DNA of 64,000 nucleotides, from NCBI RefSeq assembly GCF_963855985.1, contig NC_087111.1, positions 191,001 to 255,000 on the forward strand. The letters run 5' to 3'. The notes beneath the pieces were generated by a model. That model had not been told where the DNA came from. It saw nothing but the letters and a program-made list of their open reading frames with translations, and ran no database searches. A program made the translations under genes and the position numbers. Origin of the DNA: Ostrinia nubilalis (Eukaryota; Arthropoda; Insecta; Lepidoptera; Crambidae). Shown piece by piece: positions 1-13,100 of this stretch; position 1 is the first letter of the stretch; each line of letters begins with the position of its first letter.

Positions 1-131
1 GTCACTCTGCCACGCAGATGGCTAGCGACGTGTGCCATTGAATAAAATATTTTTTACTCAATTTAAACCAAAATTTAGCACTTATGGATGAACATTAAAA
101 ATATTTTTTACAAAAAAGGTCTCAGCCCTTT

Positions 132-311
132 AGGGCTATATTTCACCGGGACACCATGGCGGCGCAACCAGTCGCCGCTACCAACAAAATGTATACAGCT
201 TTGCGCAACCAAACGGACACCAGGTGAGTAACTCTCTATAGAACTGTATACATTTTGTTAGTAGCGGCGACTAGTTGCGCCGCCATGGTGTCCCGGTGAA
301 ATATAGCCCTT
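132..311. repeat. Near-perfect hairpin repeat (MITE-like)
   Basis: The arms at about 132-197 and 245-311 are reverse complements with only a few mismatches, around a 47-base loop. Long arms and a small loop are typical of a non-autonomous DNA element. It lies in the trabid intron that follows the last exon in the window. No coding potential is seen. Confidence 0.75.
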
Positions 312-626
312 AGTGAGCCGTTGTCTCTCATCTTTTGGGCCCAACTAACTTCGAGACAAAAGAAACGACAGAACAAATTTAGTCACCACTACGTAATCGT
401 CAGTAGTAGCTAAATTCAATTATGTGCAGACTGGAATGCAATTAGTGTCAGGTCAGCTCACGAGTGAGTACTATCATCATCGGTTGCTATCCAACATCCT
501 GATGCGTGCGCTTCATATGATTCTGTGGCTCGACTATTACCTGGCGCGGCAACCAAATAAAAAGCCGGACAGGCCGGACAAGTCCCTAAAAAGCCGGACG
601 CCTGGCAACCCTAGGTGTGGAGGAGA

Positions 627-852
627 ATGAAAGAAAGAAAGATACATTTATTACAATGGACATCACACAAATACAGGCAATTACATAGACATGACAGTGG
701 CACATAATAATGGAAGAAGAAAAAATAAAAATAAAAAGTAAACTGAGCAGTGCCACCCATCCACCAACAAGATGCCCACTGCAACGGGACCCCACTCAGC
801 ATGTGCCGTGGCCCACGGTGACGAAGGCCACGGCGCTGGTTTTCAGTGTGCC
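627..852 (-). mobile_element. 3' end of a LINE, same family as the intact one at 50-54.8 kb
   Basis: On the minus strand the segment has the motif CACTGAAAACCAGCG-like, then a hairpin-rich stretch ending GCTGAGTGG, an AATAAATGTA motif and a CTTT-repeat tail. The 3' UTR of the intact LINE at 54658-54828 has the same order of motifs. It is a 5'-truncated dead copy in the trabid intron. Flanking sequence to 1000 is AT-rich and unclassified. Confidence 0.6.
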
Positions 853-1023
853 CCATGCCGAGTGAGGGTCACGGACCATTGGTAAAATAAATAAAATAGT
901 GCGCTGCATAAAATTGTCTAGATGAACATACATAAATAGTAATATTAGTGCACAGATAAATACAAAAGGCGGGAAATCGGTAAGGATGACAAGACTACGT
1001 TTATTAAGAATGACGGGAGTTAC

Positions 1024-1152
1024 CCAGCGTGACGGAGAGCTCGTGGCTCCAGTTGATGAGCGGCGGCTCGGCCTCGAGCGTCTGCTGCGCGTCGCGGTCC
1101 AACAGCTCGGAGAACAGCTGCTCCTGTATGGCCGCCGGGAGCTCCTCGATCT
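1024..1152 (-). CDS. trbd: trabid exon 10 (end of ubiquitin-binding region)
   Basis: Encodes IEELPAAIQEQLFSELLDRD and continues to INWSHEL; human ZRANB1 has a very similar IEDLP...LDRD...INWSLEL segment. The acceptor is TTGTGCAG and the donor GGTAACTC. The next exon, leading into the OTU domain, is outside the window. If intron 10 were retained the frame would stop after eight codons. Confidence 0.9.
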
Positions 1153-4100
1153 CTGCACAAATATACAATAGGCTAATTTCCTAAAAAGAAAAACTTATTC
1201 TGTCAATGAGGGCTATCGTTTTTATACTTAACAGTTGGCACCCCTGGCGATTGACAGGACCTTACTCTACAGTGGCGCCATCTTGATGAGTGCAAATGCG
1301 ATAGTCCTCCTACCACTTTAGCGCTCACCAGTTGGTGCCACTGTCTTCGCTACTAGCAAGTGACAGGACCTTACTCTACAGTGGCGCTAACTGGTGAGCG
1401 CTAAAACGATAGCCCTCATTACATTATAAAAAAATATTGGACACGTATATTTTTATTTGTCAATCAGACAAGTAATTCCGAAGTTATGATGCGTTGAAGT
1501 TCCGAGTGACATCACAAAATGCTACACTTTTAAGCACGCCTTGACGTCACGGGCCTCTTCTTTTAAAAGGCGCACTTTATCTCCTTAAATTTTCATTACT
1601 TTGAACAATTTAAAAATACGTGTCGAGTATTTTTCGATAAGTTAACCGACGGATTAATTCACTCTTGCTTTTTTACCCAGAAAACATCCCTATGATTGGC
1701 CAAGCTTAAATAATATTTTTTCAAAAACATTTTTATTTCTTTATCAATCTTTTATAAATACATAAAATGCACACGTAACTAAAATAGTCATTTACATCAC
1801 ACTAATAAAGGCGAAAGTTTGTGAGTGTGTACCATTATTACTTGGCCTTACCTAGATTTGTCAATACTCAATAATACTCGTACCACACACTGTTTACTAG
1901 AAGTAGAATGGCTTACAAATTCGAGTACAATTATTTATTTACATAACACAGCTACGGAGAACAAACACATCGTAAAGTCTCATAAGTTATGGTTCCGTCA
2001 GATAAATTGTTTGAAACGCGGTTTTCTATTTAATACATGAAAACGTGAGAAAATACTTGAGGTAAAAGTTGGCGCGTTTAAGAAACAAGGCCAAAAGCTA
2101 TAATAATAACAACATAACCAATACTCTCCGATCGACGCCGCGTGCACGTGCCAAATTGATTTTAACGGCGCCGTAAATCAATGACTCAACGAACAACAAA
2201 GGAGGATTAGTCGATTCGGCACACAAATCTCCAAATTAATGAGTCGATATACGTCACAAACCTCGTCTGTGATAGACTAAAGATAACTATACAGGGTGTT
2301 AGGTAAATGGGTATGTCGTAGAATATTGATTGTCATATAATTACTTAGTTATCATTTTAATAAAAATAAAACCAAATAATATTAACAACATTAATTTTAA
2401 ATGTAATAAATTATAATTTGATTTATTGTAAATGTCTAGTTATGTTATAAAATAGTTTGCAGTAAGTAAAAGGAGTTGTATTGACCGCACCGAGACAGGT
2501 CGGGCGCTACCTGCTAGCCGGTTTGGGTGGGGATGGCTGTATAAAAGAACGAGCACGACCGTAGTCGTGGCATTCTGGCCTCACCCGCCGCTCGGTATTG
2601 TTGTCTCGGTGCTGTCGTGAGACTGATCGAATATGATTATTGTTATTATTGTATTCTCACCGAAATACAACAATCTATAGTGTAAAAACACATCGTTTTA
2701 TTTAACTTCCTGATGAAACATAATGTCTTGCCCCTTCTGACCGTTCTCCAACAGGTATATTATTATGAGCCGACACTAGCCCATGTTAACATAGGCATAT
2801 AAATGGTATGGTGAAGTCAGAAATTTGATATCATCATTTTATTTTTTTTAATTTTCATACAAAATAAATTGTATAAAATCCGATTTGTATGAAAAATAAA
2901 ATAATTAAAAGGAAGATATCAATTTTCTGACTTCACCATACCATTTATATGACCAAGTTAACATGGGCTAGTGTCGGCTTATATACCCATTTACCTAACA
3001 TCCTGTATACTAAAATACGTCGTACGTGCATGTAATCGTTGAAGATCTCAAATCGATTAAGTCATGAATACATTTAAATTGAGGTAAAATAGGCTAGTTT
3101 CCTAAAAAAAAATGATACATTACATTATCAAAAAATATTGGACACGTATATTTTATTTTTATTTTCTAATATCTCTCATCCCCTCTGCTTGTACATGTCT
3201 GTCTTGTTGGTTGTCCTAAATAAATAAATAATAAAAGAAATACCTAATTACGAAGTTATGATGCGTTGTAGTTCTGCGTGACGTCACAAAGTGCTACACT
3301 TTTAAGCACGCCTTGACGTCACGGGCCTCTTCTTTTGAACTTTGGCGATTATCTCTTTAAAGGACATCATCCATTTTGGTCCAAAATCAAAAGTGCCGGC
3401 CAAAAAATAAAAGTGCTGTATTCTGATAGAATACGTCCGCCTTAGCATTTATTACTATGACACCAAAGCTGTAGCACCACTGTGCATCGTAGTATTTGAG
3501 CTCTAAAAATATATGAAACGACTGACTTTGATCTCAAATACTACGATGCACAGTGGTGCTACAGCTTTGGTGTCATAGTAACAAATACTAAGGCGGACGT
3601 ATTCTGTCAGAATACAGCACTTTTTTTTTTATTGGCCGACATTTTTGATTTTGAACAAAAAATGTATGAATCGTCGATGAATTTTAGATCTCAAATACTC
3701 GACGCACAGTGGTGCTACAGCTTTGGTGCCATAGTAACAAATGCTAAGGCGGACGTATTCTGTCAGAAGACAGCACTTTTTTTTTTATTGGCCGACACTT
3801 TTGATTTTGAACAAAAAATGTATGAATAATCGATGACTTTTAGATCTCAAATACTCGACGCACAGTGGAGCTACGGCTTTGGTGCCATAGTAACAAATGC
3901 TAAGGCAGACGTATTCTGTCAGAATACAGCACTTTTTTTTGTTGGCCGGCACTTTTGATTTTGGACCAAAAATATATGAAACGTGGATGATGTCCTTTTC
4001 ATTAGTTTAAAAAGTGAAAAATACTCGACTAGATTTTTGATACGATAAGTGCCACTTGTGGTCTAAACTGAATAAAATATTTTTGATTTGATTTGGTGTT

Positions 4101-7100
4101 CGGACACGTTCAGTTACTAAATTACTCGCCACTCGAGTAAGTTACTCGATTAGTGCGAACAAGGCTTTTAGTCTGCGGGTACGAAACTGGCGGCGGCGAT
4201 GAGTAGTATTACGATCGCCCCGCTCCGCCACGCCCGTTTCGTGCGCGTCACCATTATAATGTCAATGTTGTTGTATGTGTTACAGTCAAAACTCATAATC
4301 GGTTAAAACCACTTACATCACTTTTGACTGATTTTCACACTTGGTCAAAACCATTTTTGACTGATTTTTGCAGTCAATAGTGATTTTGTCCGATTGTAAG
4401 TTTTAACTGTAACATATGCATCGCCGCCGCTCTGCCGTCGCGTCGCCTCGCCATCGCTCGGCCGTCACCAGTTTCGTGCCTGCAGACTTAGAGTATGTGG
4501 ATGATATCCAGTCGTGGCTGGAGCCTACCTGCGGGCAGCGCGAAGGTGCTGAGCTCGTTGATGTAGCGGCACGGGAAGCTGCCCTTCTTGTGGCGCACGC
4601 AGCCCGCCATGTGCCGCCGGATGGCCGCCGCCAGGTCCGGCGCTGCAATAATACAACCATAGTGCAATCATGTTGTAAAAACTCAGTAAAAAACTCAGTA
4701 AAACTCATTTATTTCTGTAAGTAGGCTTTAAAAAAGCACTTTTACACGTCCCAGTATTAACCCTACCACTGCTTCAGGACAATAAATGGGCCAGTGCTGA
4801 GAAGAAACAGCGCAAGAAACTCAGACACTATTGTCAGCCTCTTTTTCAAAGGTTTACAGGTTTTCAAAATACATAGTTATAGATATTTATGCGAGCTAGG
4901 CAGTTACGCATCCCAAACATTTTTATCTTTTAAATAATTATCGACTTTATAATAGCCCTTTTTCATTAAGGTACTTTGAGAGATTGACACATGTTTCAGA
5001 ATGTACTTGGGCTCGGCAGAGGCGAGTAGAGAAGTTAGGGACCATAAGCCACAAGCGCGTGCGCTATTGACAGATTGAGGCGTTTCATCGTCACTTGGGC
5101 TCGGCGGAAACTAGTGTGAAACCCTTCAATAGAGTATTTGACACCACCAATCAATTGACGTACTTTTTAAAACTGTCAAAACGAGACACTCCCATAGATT
5201 GTGTATGGCAATACAAGCTACATTTTTCAATTACAATGCAACCAAATCTTAATTTACAGGTAGGTAATTTAAAATTAATAAAGTTTTTAAAACCAGAACG
5301 AAGTTTTTTTTTAAATTTTCGACTCAGCCGAGGCCAGAGGAGTATAAATAAAGGCAGTAGCGGCGTAAGGGGGGGGGCGGTGGGGGCGGTCCGCCCCGGG
5401 TGCCAAGCATCAGGGGGTGACACAAGTCCGCTGATTAGTACTCACTGGCGCATCTGCATGGCAAGTCTGCGGTTTACGTCATGATGAGGGAGGGGGGGGG
5501 GGGGTGCGATTGTCCTTCGAATCGTTAGGTAACCAGGGTGTCCACTGCAAATGTTCGAAAAAATTCCCTGACTTTTCCCTGACTTTCCCTGACAATTTTT
5601 TCAAAATTCCCTGACCAACTATGTATACAACGTGTCCCAAAATTCAAGGATAAGCCGACGCCACAGGATGGACATAGTCATGACTACTTTAGGAAAAATA
5701 AGGAAAAAAATCTATCTCAATTATTTTTTTACTTACACAATAAATTATGAAATTCAACGAAAATTGACACCCCTTATGATATTTTACATTACCAAGACCA
5801 CAATTTTTCAATTATTCCTGGTTTTCTGTTCATATCGGCAACTTAAGTAGTGCTGCTGTTCACCCCAACTCTTAAAACCCCCAGAATCCTTGCAGTTTTT
5901 ACACAAAAGTTAATCAAAATATTTTATTTCCTTAAAATTTTGAACGATTTTTACTTTCACTCCACTTTGAATCATCGTTTTGTAAAAAAAAGTATGAACA
6001 CTACTGCGGCAAGTTTTTTTAAAAAGTTGACGCAACTATCCAAGATTCCAAAATGGTACTCTAAGAAACCTAGTCGCAAAAAAGATATGCGTACCATTTT
6101 TACAAGCACTTCGCTTGTAAGTTAGTATGGGATAAATCTTACAACTGAATTTAAAACCAGTTCTCCTTAATCAATTGAGCTGAAATTTGGTATACTTGTG
6201 TAAGTACGATGACAATGCAATATTATGGTACCATTGAGCTGGATGGAGTCAGAGTCAGAGAGACATTGAGATAGGAACTCTTAACTTGGGACGTGTAAAA
6301 GTGCTTTTTTTAAGCCTATTTACAGAAATAAATGAGTTTTAATGAGTTTTTTTAACGAAACGGCGGAATTGCATCTAGTTTGGGTTCGTTGGACTTGTCT
6401 TTTCGAGCACTTTAGTGCTAGATGATGTCCAGGGTACTGATGATGAAGTCAAGAGGTAGCAGGAGCTGGCCATAGGAAGTCCTAAATGAAACGGCGGAAG
6501 CTTATCGAGTTTGGGTTCGTTGGATTTGTCTTCCCGAGCACTTAGGCCATGAGATTGAGAAACAACTAAAAAGTTTAAAATAAAGTTGTAATAAAAAAAA
6601 ACTTTTTTAAAAACAAGCTTGACTTCGTTTGAAAATTATAATTGATTTCATCATCAGGACCCTGGACATCATCTAGCACTAAAGTGCTCTAAAAGACAAA
6701 TCCAACGAACCCAAACTAGATGCAATTCCGCCGTTTCGTTTAGAAGTTCCTGTGGCCACCTCCAGTTTCAGCTCAATGGTACCATAATATTGCATTTTCA
6801 TCGTACTTACATAAGTATACCAAATTTCAGCTCAATCGGTTGAGGAGAACTGGTTTTAAATTCAGTTGCAAGATTTATCCCATACTAACTAACAAGCGAA
6901 GTGCTTGTACGCATATCTTTTTTGCGACTAGACTTCTTAGAGTATTATACCATTTTGGAATCTTGGATAGTTGCGTCAACTTTATAAAAGCTTGCCGCAG
7001 TAGTGTTCATACTTTTTTTTTACAAAACGATAAGTAAAAGTGGAGTGAAAGTAAAAATCGTTCAAAATTTTAAGGAAATAAAATATTTTGATTAACTTTT

Positions 7101-10100
7101 GTGAAAAAACTGCAAGGATTCTGGGGGTTTTAAGAGTTGGGGTGGACAGCAACACTACTTAAGTTGCCGATACAAACAAAACAACAGAAATATTTGAAAA
7201 ATGGTGGTCGTGGTAATGTAAAATATCATAAGGGGTGTCAATATTCAAAGAATTTCGTAATTTATTGTGTAACTTAAAAAATAATTGAGATAGATTTTTT
7301 TTCTTATTTTTCCTAAAGTAGTCATGACTACGTCCGACTACGTCCATCCTGCGGCGCCGGCTTATCCTTGAATTTTGGGACACGTTGACTTTTCGGATAG
7401 ATCCAGTTAATTCTGTAACCTATTACTGATATCGTTTGAAAGAGCTCGTGAAGCACTTTCAAGATCAGTAAGCAGTTTTTCGATATCTTGTGTAGTTTAG
7501 AAATAATCGAATGAGATCACTTATCGTTTCCACCCTGTATTAATAGCACTCACAGTGAACTGCTCACTAGTCTGCACTCAATAATCAAATCAATAAATAA
7601 TTATAAAAAAAATATAAATAAACATAAGTTATAAGTTGCACTTTCACATCGACAATAGAAAATATATCATTTTACTGAAACAAAAAAGTACAACTATTAA
7701 AACATAATCTAGTTATGACAAAAAAAATCATAACATAGATCACTCTAATCCTGAAAAAAAAAACTATATGAAAGTAATCTAATTATGAACAAAATTATGT
7801 CATAATTTAGATCAATCCACTTCATTAGATAAAAAACTAAAAAGGAGTAATATAATTATGACTAAAAACAAAGTCATAATGTAGATCACTCCAAAACTGA
7901 AAAAAAAAATGCTTCGATAGTCAAGATCAAAGGTCTTTCTAGAGCATAAATTAATTAAATCCCTCATTTTACAATCACTGGGAAATTTCGGGAGACAAAC
8001 AGTGTTTTGGTAGACAAAATCTCAATGTTTCCCTGACTTTCCAGGTGACCCCTCTATTTCACTGACTTTCCCTGACTGCTATGAGCTTCCCTGACTTTTC
8101 CCTGACTTTCCCTGACTTTCCAGAATGTGGACACCCTGGTAACCCCAAAAAAATCCTGGGGGGTACCAGGGGGTGCCTTAGGACTTATGACGGGGGGGGG
8201 GGTGTACCGCCCCGGGTGCCAACCCATGCTACGCCGCCACTGAATAAAGGGACCATAAACCACAAACATGTGCAATAGAATTGACAAATGGGGACATTTC
8301 ATTATTACTTGACTCGACCGAAGCTAGTGTAAATGAGCCTTATTGACCCTTCAATTGTTTTGATCGTTTTTAAAGGAAGTAAGGAAAAATTGTGTGTACT
8401 GTGATCTTACCTATGTAGGAAGGGGAACGTTTGAGGCCGGGCCCGCCGCCCGATATCCGGGATAATAACGTCGACAAGATATCTTGCCTTTGAAATCTGA
8501 AATAAATACATTTACATCATTTACTATTATTATTAAAAGCACAAAAATCATGAGTAAAAACATTTATTTATTGCCTAACTATGAAAACCTTTCAATCAGA
8601 CTTTCTGAAAATCATAAATTCTAGAGGTGAGATAAGTTCAGATTATCTGTAAAATACCTACTACAGTTTCGATAATTAGGCATCAAGTTCATGTACAAAA
8701 AAGTCACATAAGATCACCATAAGTCACTAATATAGGCATAATACAATACAGTTAATCAATACACACACATTTACCGCAATTAAATCATATTAATTCAATG
8801 TTGTCAACAATTTGTTCAATACGAAAAATATCACGTCGAAAAAGGTCACAAATTCTACATTTAGTCTTAGATTTTACATATTTTTACAACTCAAAATACT
8901 TATTTTACTCATAGTTGTTTTTCATATATCATGACAGTAACAAGTAACAATACAATAAATACATGTCAGGGAACAAAATTTGAATTGCAAATGTCAAAGA
9001 AATTAAAATAATTGTAGATGTCAAATTAAGTTACATTACCGATGTCACATCATTCTATCATTTAAAAAGTAATTTACTGTATAATACATTTTAATTAACA
9101 AAAAGTCAAAAACTGCACTTTTAAATTTGGTAAAAGTTAACATTTTTATATTGTTTGGTAATTTATTAAATATTCGTATAGCCATACAATAACAGTTTTT
9201 AGAATACAGTGTCAATCTTTGAGGTGGGATTGATAAGTTGTCTGCCTTCCTACCTCTATAGCCATAAGTTTTATAACACAAAGTCATAAATACGTCATAG
9301 AAAAACATTTGAAGTTACAGATATCGGTCGTCTTGAGCCTGGAGCGTGCACAGCGAGCGATGATGGGCGGGCGCACGCCCCGGGGAACCATTCATTTTGT
9401 TACCAATATGGATGGTTCTACCGAGGCCTGCGCACGCAAACGGCGATATAGATCTTCAATTTCATTCTTCATTCTCTTCTTCAGCGATGAAGTTACGTGT
9501 AATCAGCGTTTTAGTATCTAGTTTTCATGGTAGCTACAGAAATAAATTCTTGCACACTGTTGGCTTATGAAATAGCTGCATGAAATAGTTGGTATAGAGG
9601 GTGGAAACGATGAGTGATATCACTCGATTATTTCTAAGCTATACAAGATATCGAAAAACTGGTCAGTGATCCTGAAAGTGCTTCATAAGCTCTATTAATA
9701 AATAGGTTGTAGCAGGGGTTAAACATACACTATGGATCGTTTCATCCACGAAGACGCGCCCCACCATTCTTCCGCTAATGTTTGACTGTTATGGGTACAC
9801 GCTAACTTATCCATGATTGCACCACACGCACACTACAATAATAACGCTCGGATTGCTCGGATCAAAACTCTTCGCACCCCGCGCTTCCCTCGACCAAAAA
9901 TTGGTGGGGCGCGTCTTCTTGGATGCAACGATCTATAAGTTATAATAACACAAAAAGTCAAAAATACGTCATAGTTGTCTTGAGCCTGGAGCGTGCACAG
10001 TGACCGATGATGGGCGGGCACACGCCCCGGGGAACCATTCATTTTGTTACCAATATGGATGGTTCTACCGAGGTCTGCGCGCGCAACTGGCGACACGGCA

Positions 10101-13100
10101 TCTTCAATTTCGATCTTCGTTTTCTTCTTCGACGATGAAGTTACGTGGAAACAGCGTTTTAGTAGTTTTCATGATAGTTCAATGTACTTTATTTTTAAGC
10201 CATGATTTGCAATCTGTTGCTGTACCTTAATAAATAAATAAATAAATAGATACAGACAAATTCTTGCACACGGTTGTATTATGAAATAGCTGCATGAATT
10301 AGGCCCGGTCTTTACCAAGGCGGAACGGAACAGACAAGTGTTTTGAATAACCCATCAGATTTCATTATTTCCAAATCTCTTCTCCGCTCCGCGCCGCGCC
10401 GCCGCCGCTGTCAAATTCTATAGAAAAATTTGACAGCCCGAAACTTTTCCGCTCCGCTTTGGTGGAAACCGGGCCTTAGTTCTATCTATATAGCGCGACC
10501 TCGTGCGGCGTGAGCGCTGGCCAGGTGACTGTGTGTCGTGTGTGTGTACCTTATGGCCAGGTGCACGAGCGTGTGGCCGGCGTCGAAGGCGGAGGCGCGG
10601 TTGAGCAGCGCGACCTCGTGCGGCGTGAGCGCGCGCGCCGGGTCGCCGCCGCTGGCCAGGTGACTGTGTGTCGTGTGTGTGTACCTTATGGCCAGGTGCA
10701 CGAGCGTGTGGCCGGCGTCGAAGGCGGAGGCGCGGTTGAGCAGCGCGACCTCGTGCGGCGTGAGCGCGCGCGCCGGGTCGCCGCCGCTGGCCAGGTGACT
10801 GTGTGTCGTGTGTGTGTACCTTATGGCCAGGTGCACGAGCGTGTGGCCGGCGTCGAAGGCGGAGGCGCGGTTGAGCAGCGCGACCTCGTGCGGCGTGAGC
10901 GCGCGCGCCGGGTCGCCGCCGCTGGCCAGGTGACTGTGTGTCGTGTGTGTGTACCTTATGGCCAGGTGCACGAGCGTGTGGCCGGCGTCGAAGGCGGAGG
11001 CGCGGTTGAGCAGCGCGACCTCGTGCGGCGTGAGCGCGCGCGCCGGGTCGCCGCCGCTGGCCAGGTGACTGTGTGTCGTGTGTGTGTACCTTATGGCCAG
11101 GTGCACGAGCGTGTGGCCGGCGTCGAAGGCGGAGGCGCGGTTGAGCAGCGCGACCTCGTGCGGCGTGAGCGCGCGCGCCGGGTCGCCGCCGCTGGCCAGG
11201 TGACTGTGTGTCGTGTGTGTGTACCTTATGGCCAGGTGCACGAGCGTGTGGCCGGCGTCGAAGGCGGAGGCGCGGTTGAGCAGCGCGACCTCGTGCGGCG
11301 TGAGCGCGCGCGCCGGGTCGCCGCCGCTGGCCAGGTGACTGTGTGTCGTGTGTGTGTACCTTATGGCCAGGTGCACGAGCGTGTGGCCGGCGTCGAAGGC
11401 GGAGGCGCGGTTGAGCAGCGCGACCTCGTGCGGCGTGAGCGCGCGCGCCGGGTCGCCGCCGCTGGCCAGGTGACTGTGTGTCGTGTGTGTGTACCTTATG
11501 GCCAGGTGCACGAGCGTGTGGCCGGCGTCGAAGGCGGAGGCGCGGTTGAGCAGCGCGACCTCGTGCGGCGTGAGCGCGCGCGCCGGGTCGCCGCCGCTGG
11601 CCAGGTGACTGTGTGTCGTGTGTGTGTACCTTATGGCCAGGTGCACGAGCGTGTGGCCGGCGTCGAAGGCGGAGGCGCGGTTGAGCAGCGCGACCTCGTG
11701 CGGCGTGAGCGCGCGCGCCGGGTCGCCGCCGCTGGCCAGGTACGCGTCCACACAACGCGGGTCGCCTTCCACCACGCCTGAGTGAGAATACATAATATTG
11801 CAAACATTCGCACTAAAGCCTGGTCCGTGAGCACGTAGAATCCCGTCCAATGACCCCAAGCTGCCCATCCTTGTCGCTCGCACGTAATTATGTTGCTGTC
11901 GCGCTCGCACAATCACTGCGGGCGCGCGTCGCACAGTCGCGACAGCAATATAATTACGCGCGAGCGATAAGGATGGGTAGCTTGGGGTCATTGGACGGGA
12001 TTCTACGTGCTCACGGACCAGGCTTTACAAACATCAAGAGATGAATAGGTCAGTGGCCTATTTCACGTATTTTGACAGTCAAGATCTCGCTGATGTTCAG
12101 AAGTCGTCCTATTGACAAAAACAGTTCTAAATCCGCATTCACAAGGGTCATTTTGATAGAACGATTACTCGATAGGATCGCAACTCGAGTGTTTTGTTGT
12201 TGAAATTTTGTTATGTGAATAAGGCTACAGGTCAACGCCTCGCAACGCATGGACAACACTGTCAATCTCTATAAAATTTGTGTTCACGATCTAACCGTGC
12301 GAGCGCAAGCAAAGAACGTAAACACGGTAATACTATCTATACAGTATTCCAACTCGGCCATATCTTATATATATAAAAGAAAGTCGTGTTAGTTACTCCA
12401 CTTATAACTCAAGAACGGCTGAACCGATTTAGCTGAAAATTGTCAGGGAGGTAGTTTAGAGCCAGGAGAAGGACATAGGATACTTTTTATCCCGTTCGAA
12501 ATTAAAAAAAAGTCTGCTTATTTATTGCCATTAAGGCGGAACAAAGTTCGCCGGGTCAGCTAGTTCTATACAGGGTGTTGATTTCAATACTCGCCATATT
12601 TATTTAGGTGATATATTATGACTTACATAAACGCATTATCCACCAAAAAATAAATTACAAACGAAAGTGGAATTTTTAGCGAATATTTTCCGTGCAACAT
12701 CAACTGTACTATGGCTCGCAATAATGCAATACGTTTACTGTGGCACGGGCACCCATCGAGCTACGCGGATCGCTCGCTTATCATGTTGGATAGTCTACTG
12801 AAGGATACGTAAAGTTGGTAGTGTAAATAGGTATTTTTCTTTGACTAACTAAAGTTAAAGTTCGTTTTAAATTAGTTTGCTGTTTCCTATGTGTGTGTGA
12901 GTGTATTGGAGCGCTTTCCGCCACTACCTACCGCGACGGCGGGAGTATTTTCTACACAAAATTACCAGATTATTCACTTCCTACATTAAAAAGGAATGTC
13001 CTTTAAGTTTAGAGTTAGGTACTTACCGATGCGACTTCAGATGCGTTTCCACGTGCCCTCCCGTAACAGTAAACCATGTTTACGTATCTACTCACGAGCA

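Larger units (their letters stand above)
5533..8139. mobile_element. DNA element with CCAGGGTGTCCAC terminal inverted repeats
   Basis: Left end CCAGGGTGTCCACTGC and right end GTGGACACCCTGG are complementary. Just inside each end are runs of the motif TTCCCTGACTTTCCCTGACT, oriented oppositely. It contains the 1.76-kb palindrome and the ATTATGAC repeats listed separately. No transposase frame is visible. Confidence 0.65.

Noticed and set aside
10510..11781. Plus-strand open frame of 423 codons across the 135-bp array
   Set aside because: It is the antisense shadow of an in-frame repeat; the minus strand matches trabid and has matching splice phases.
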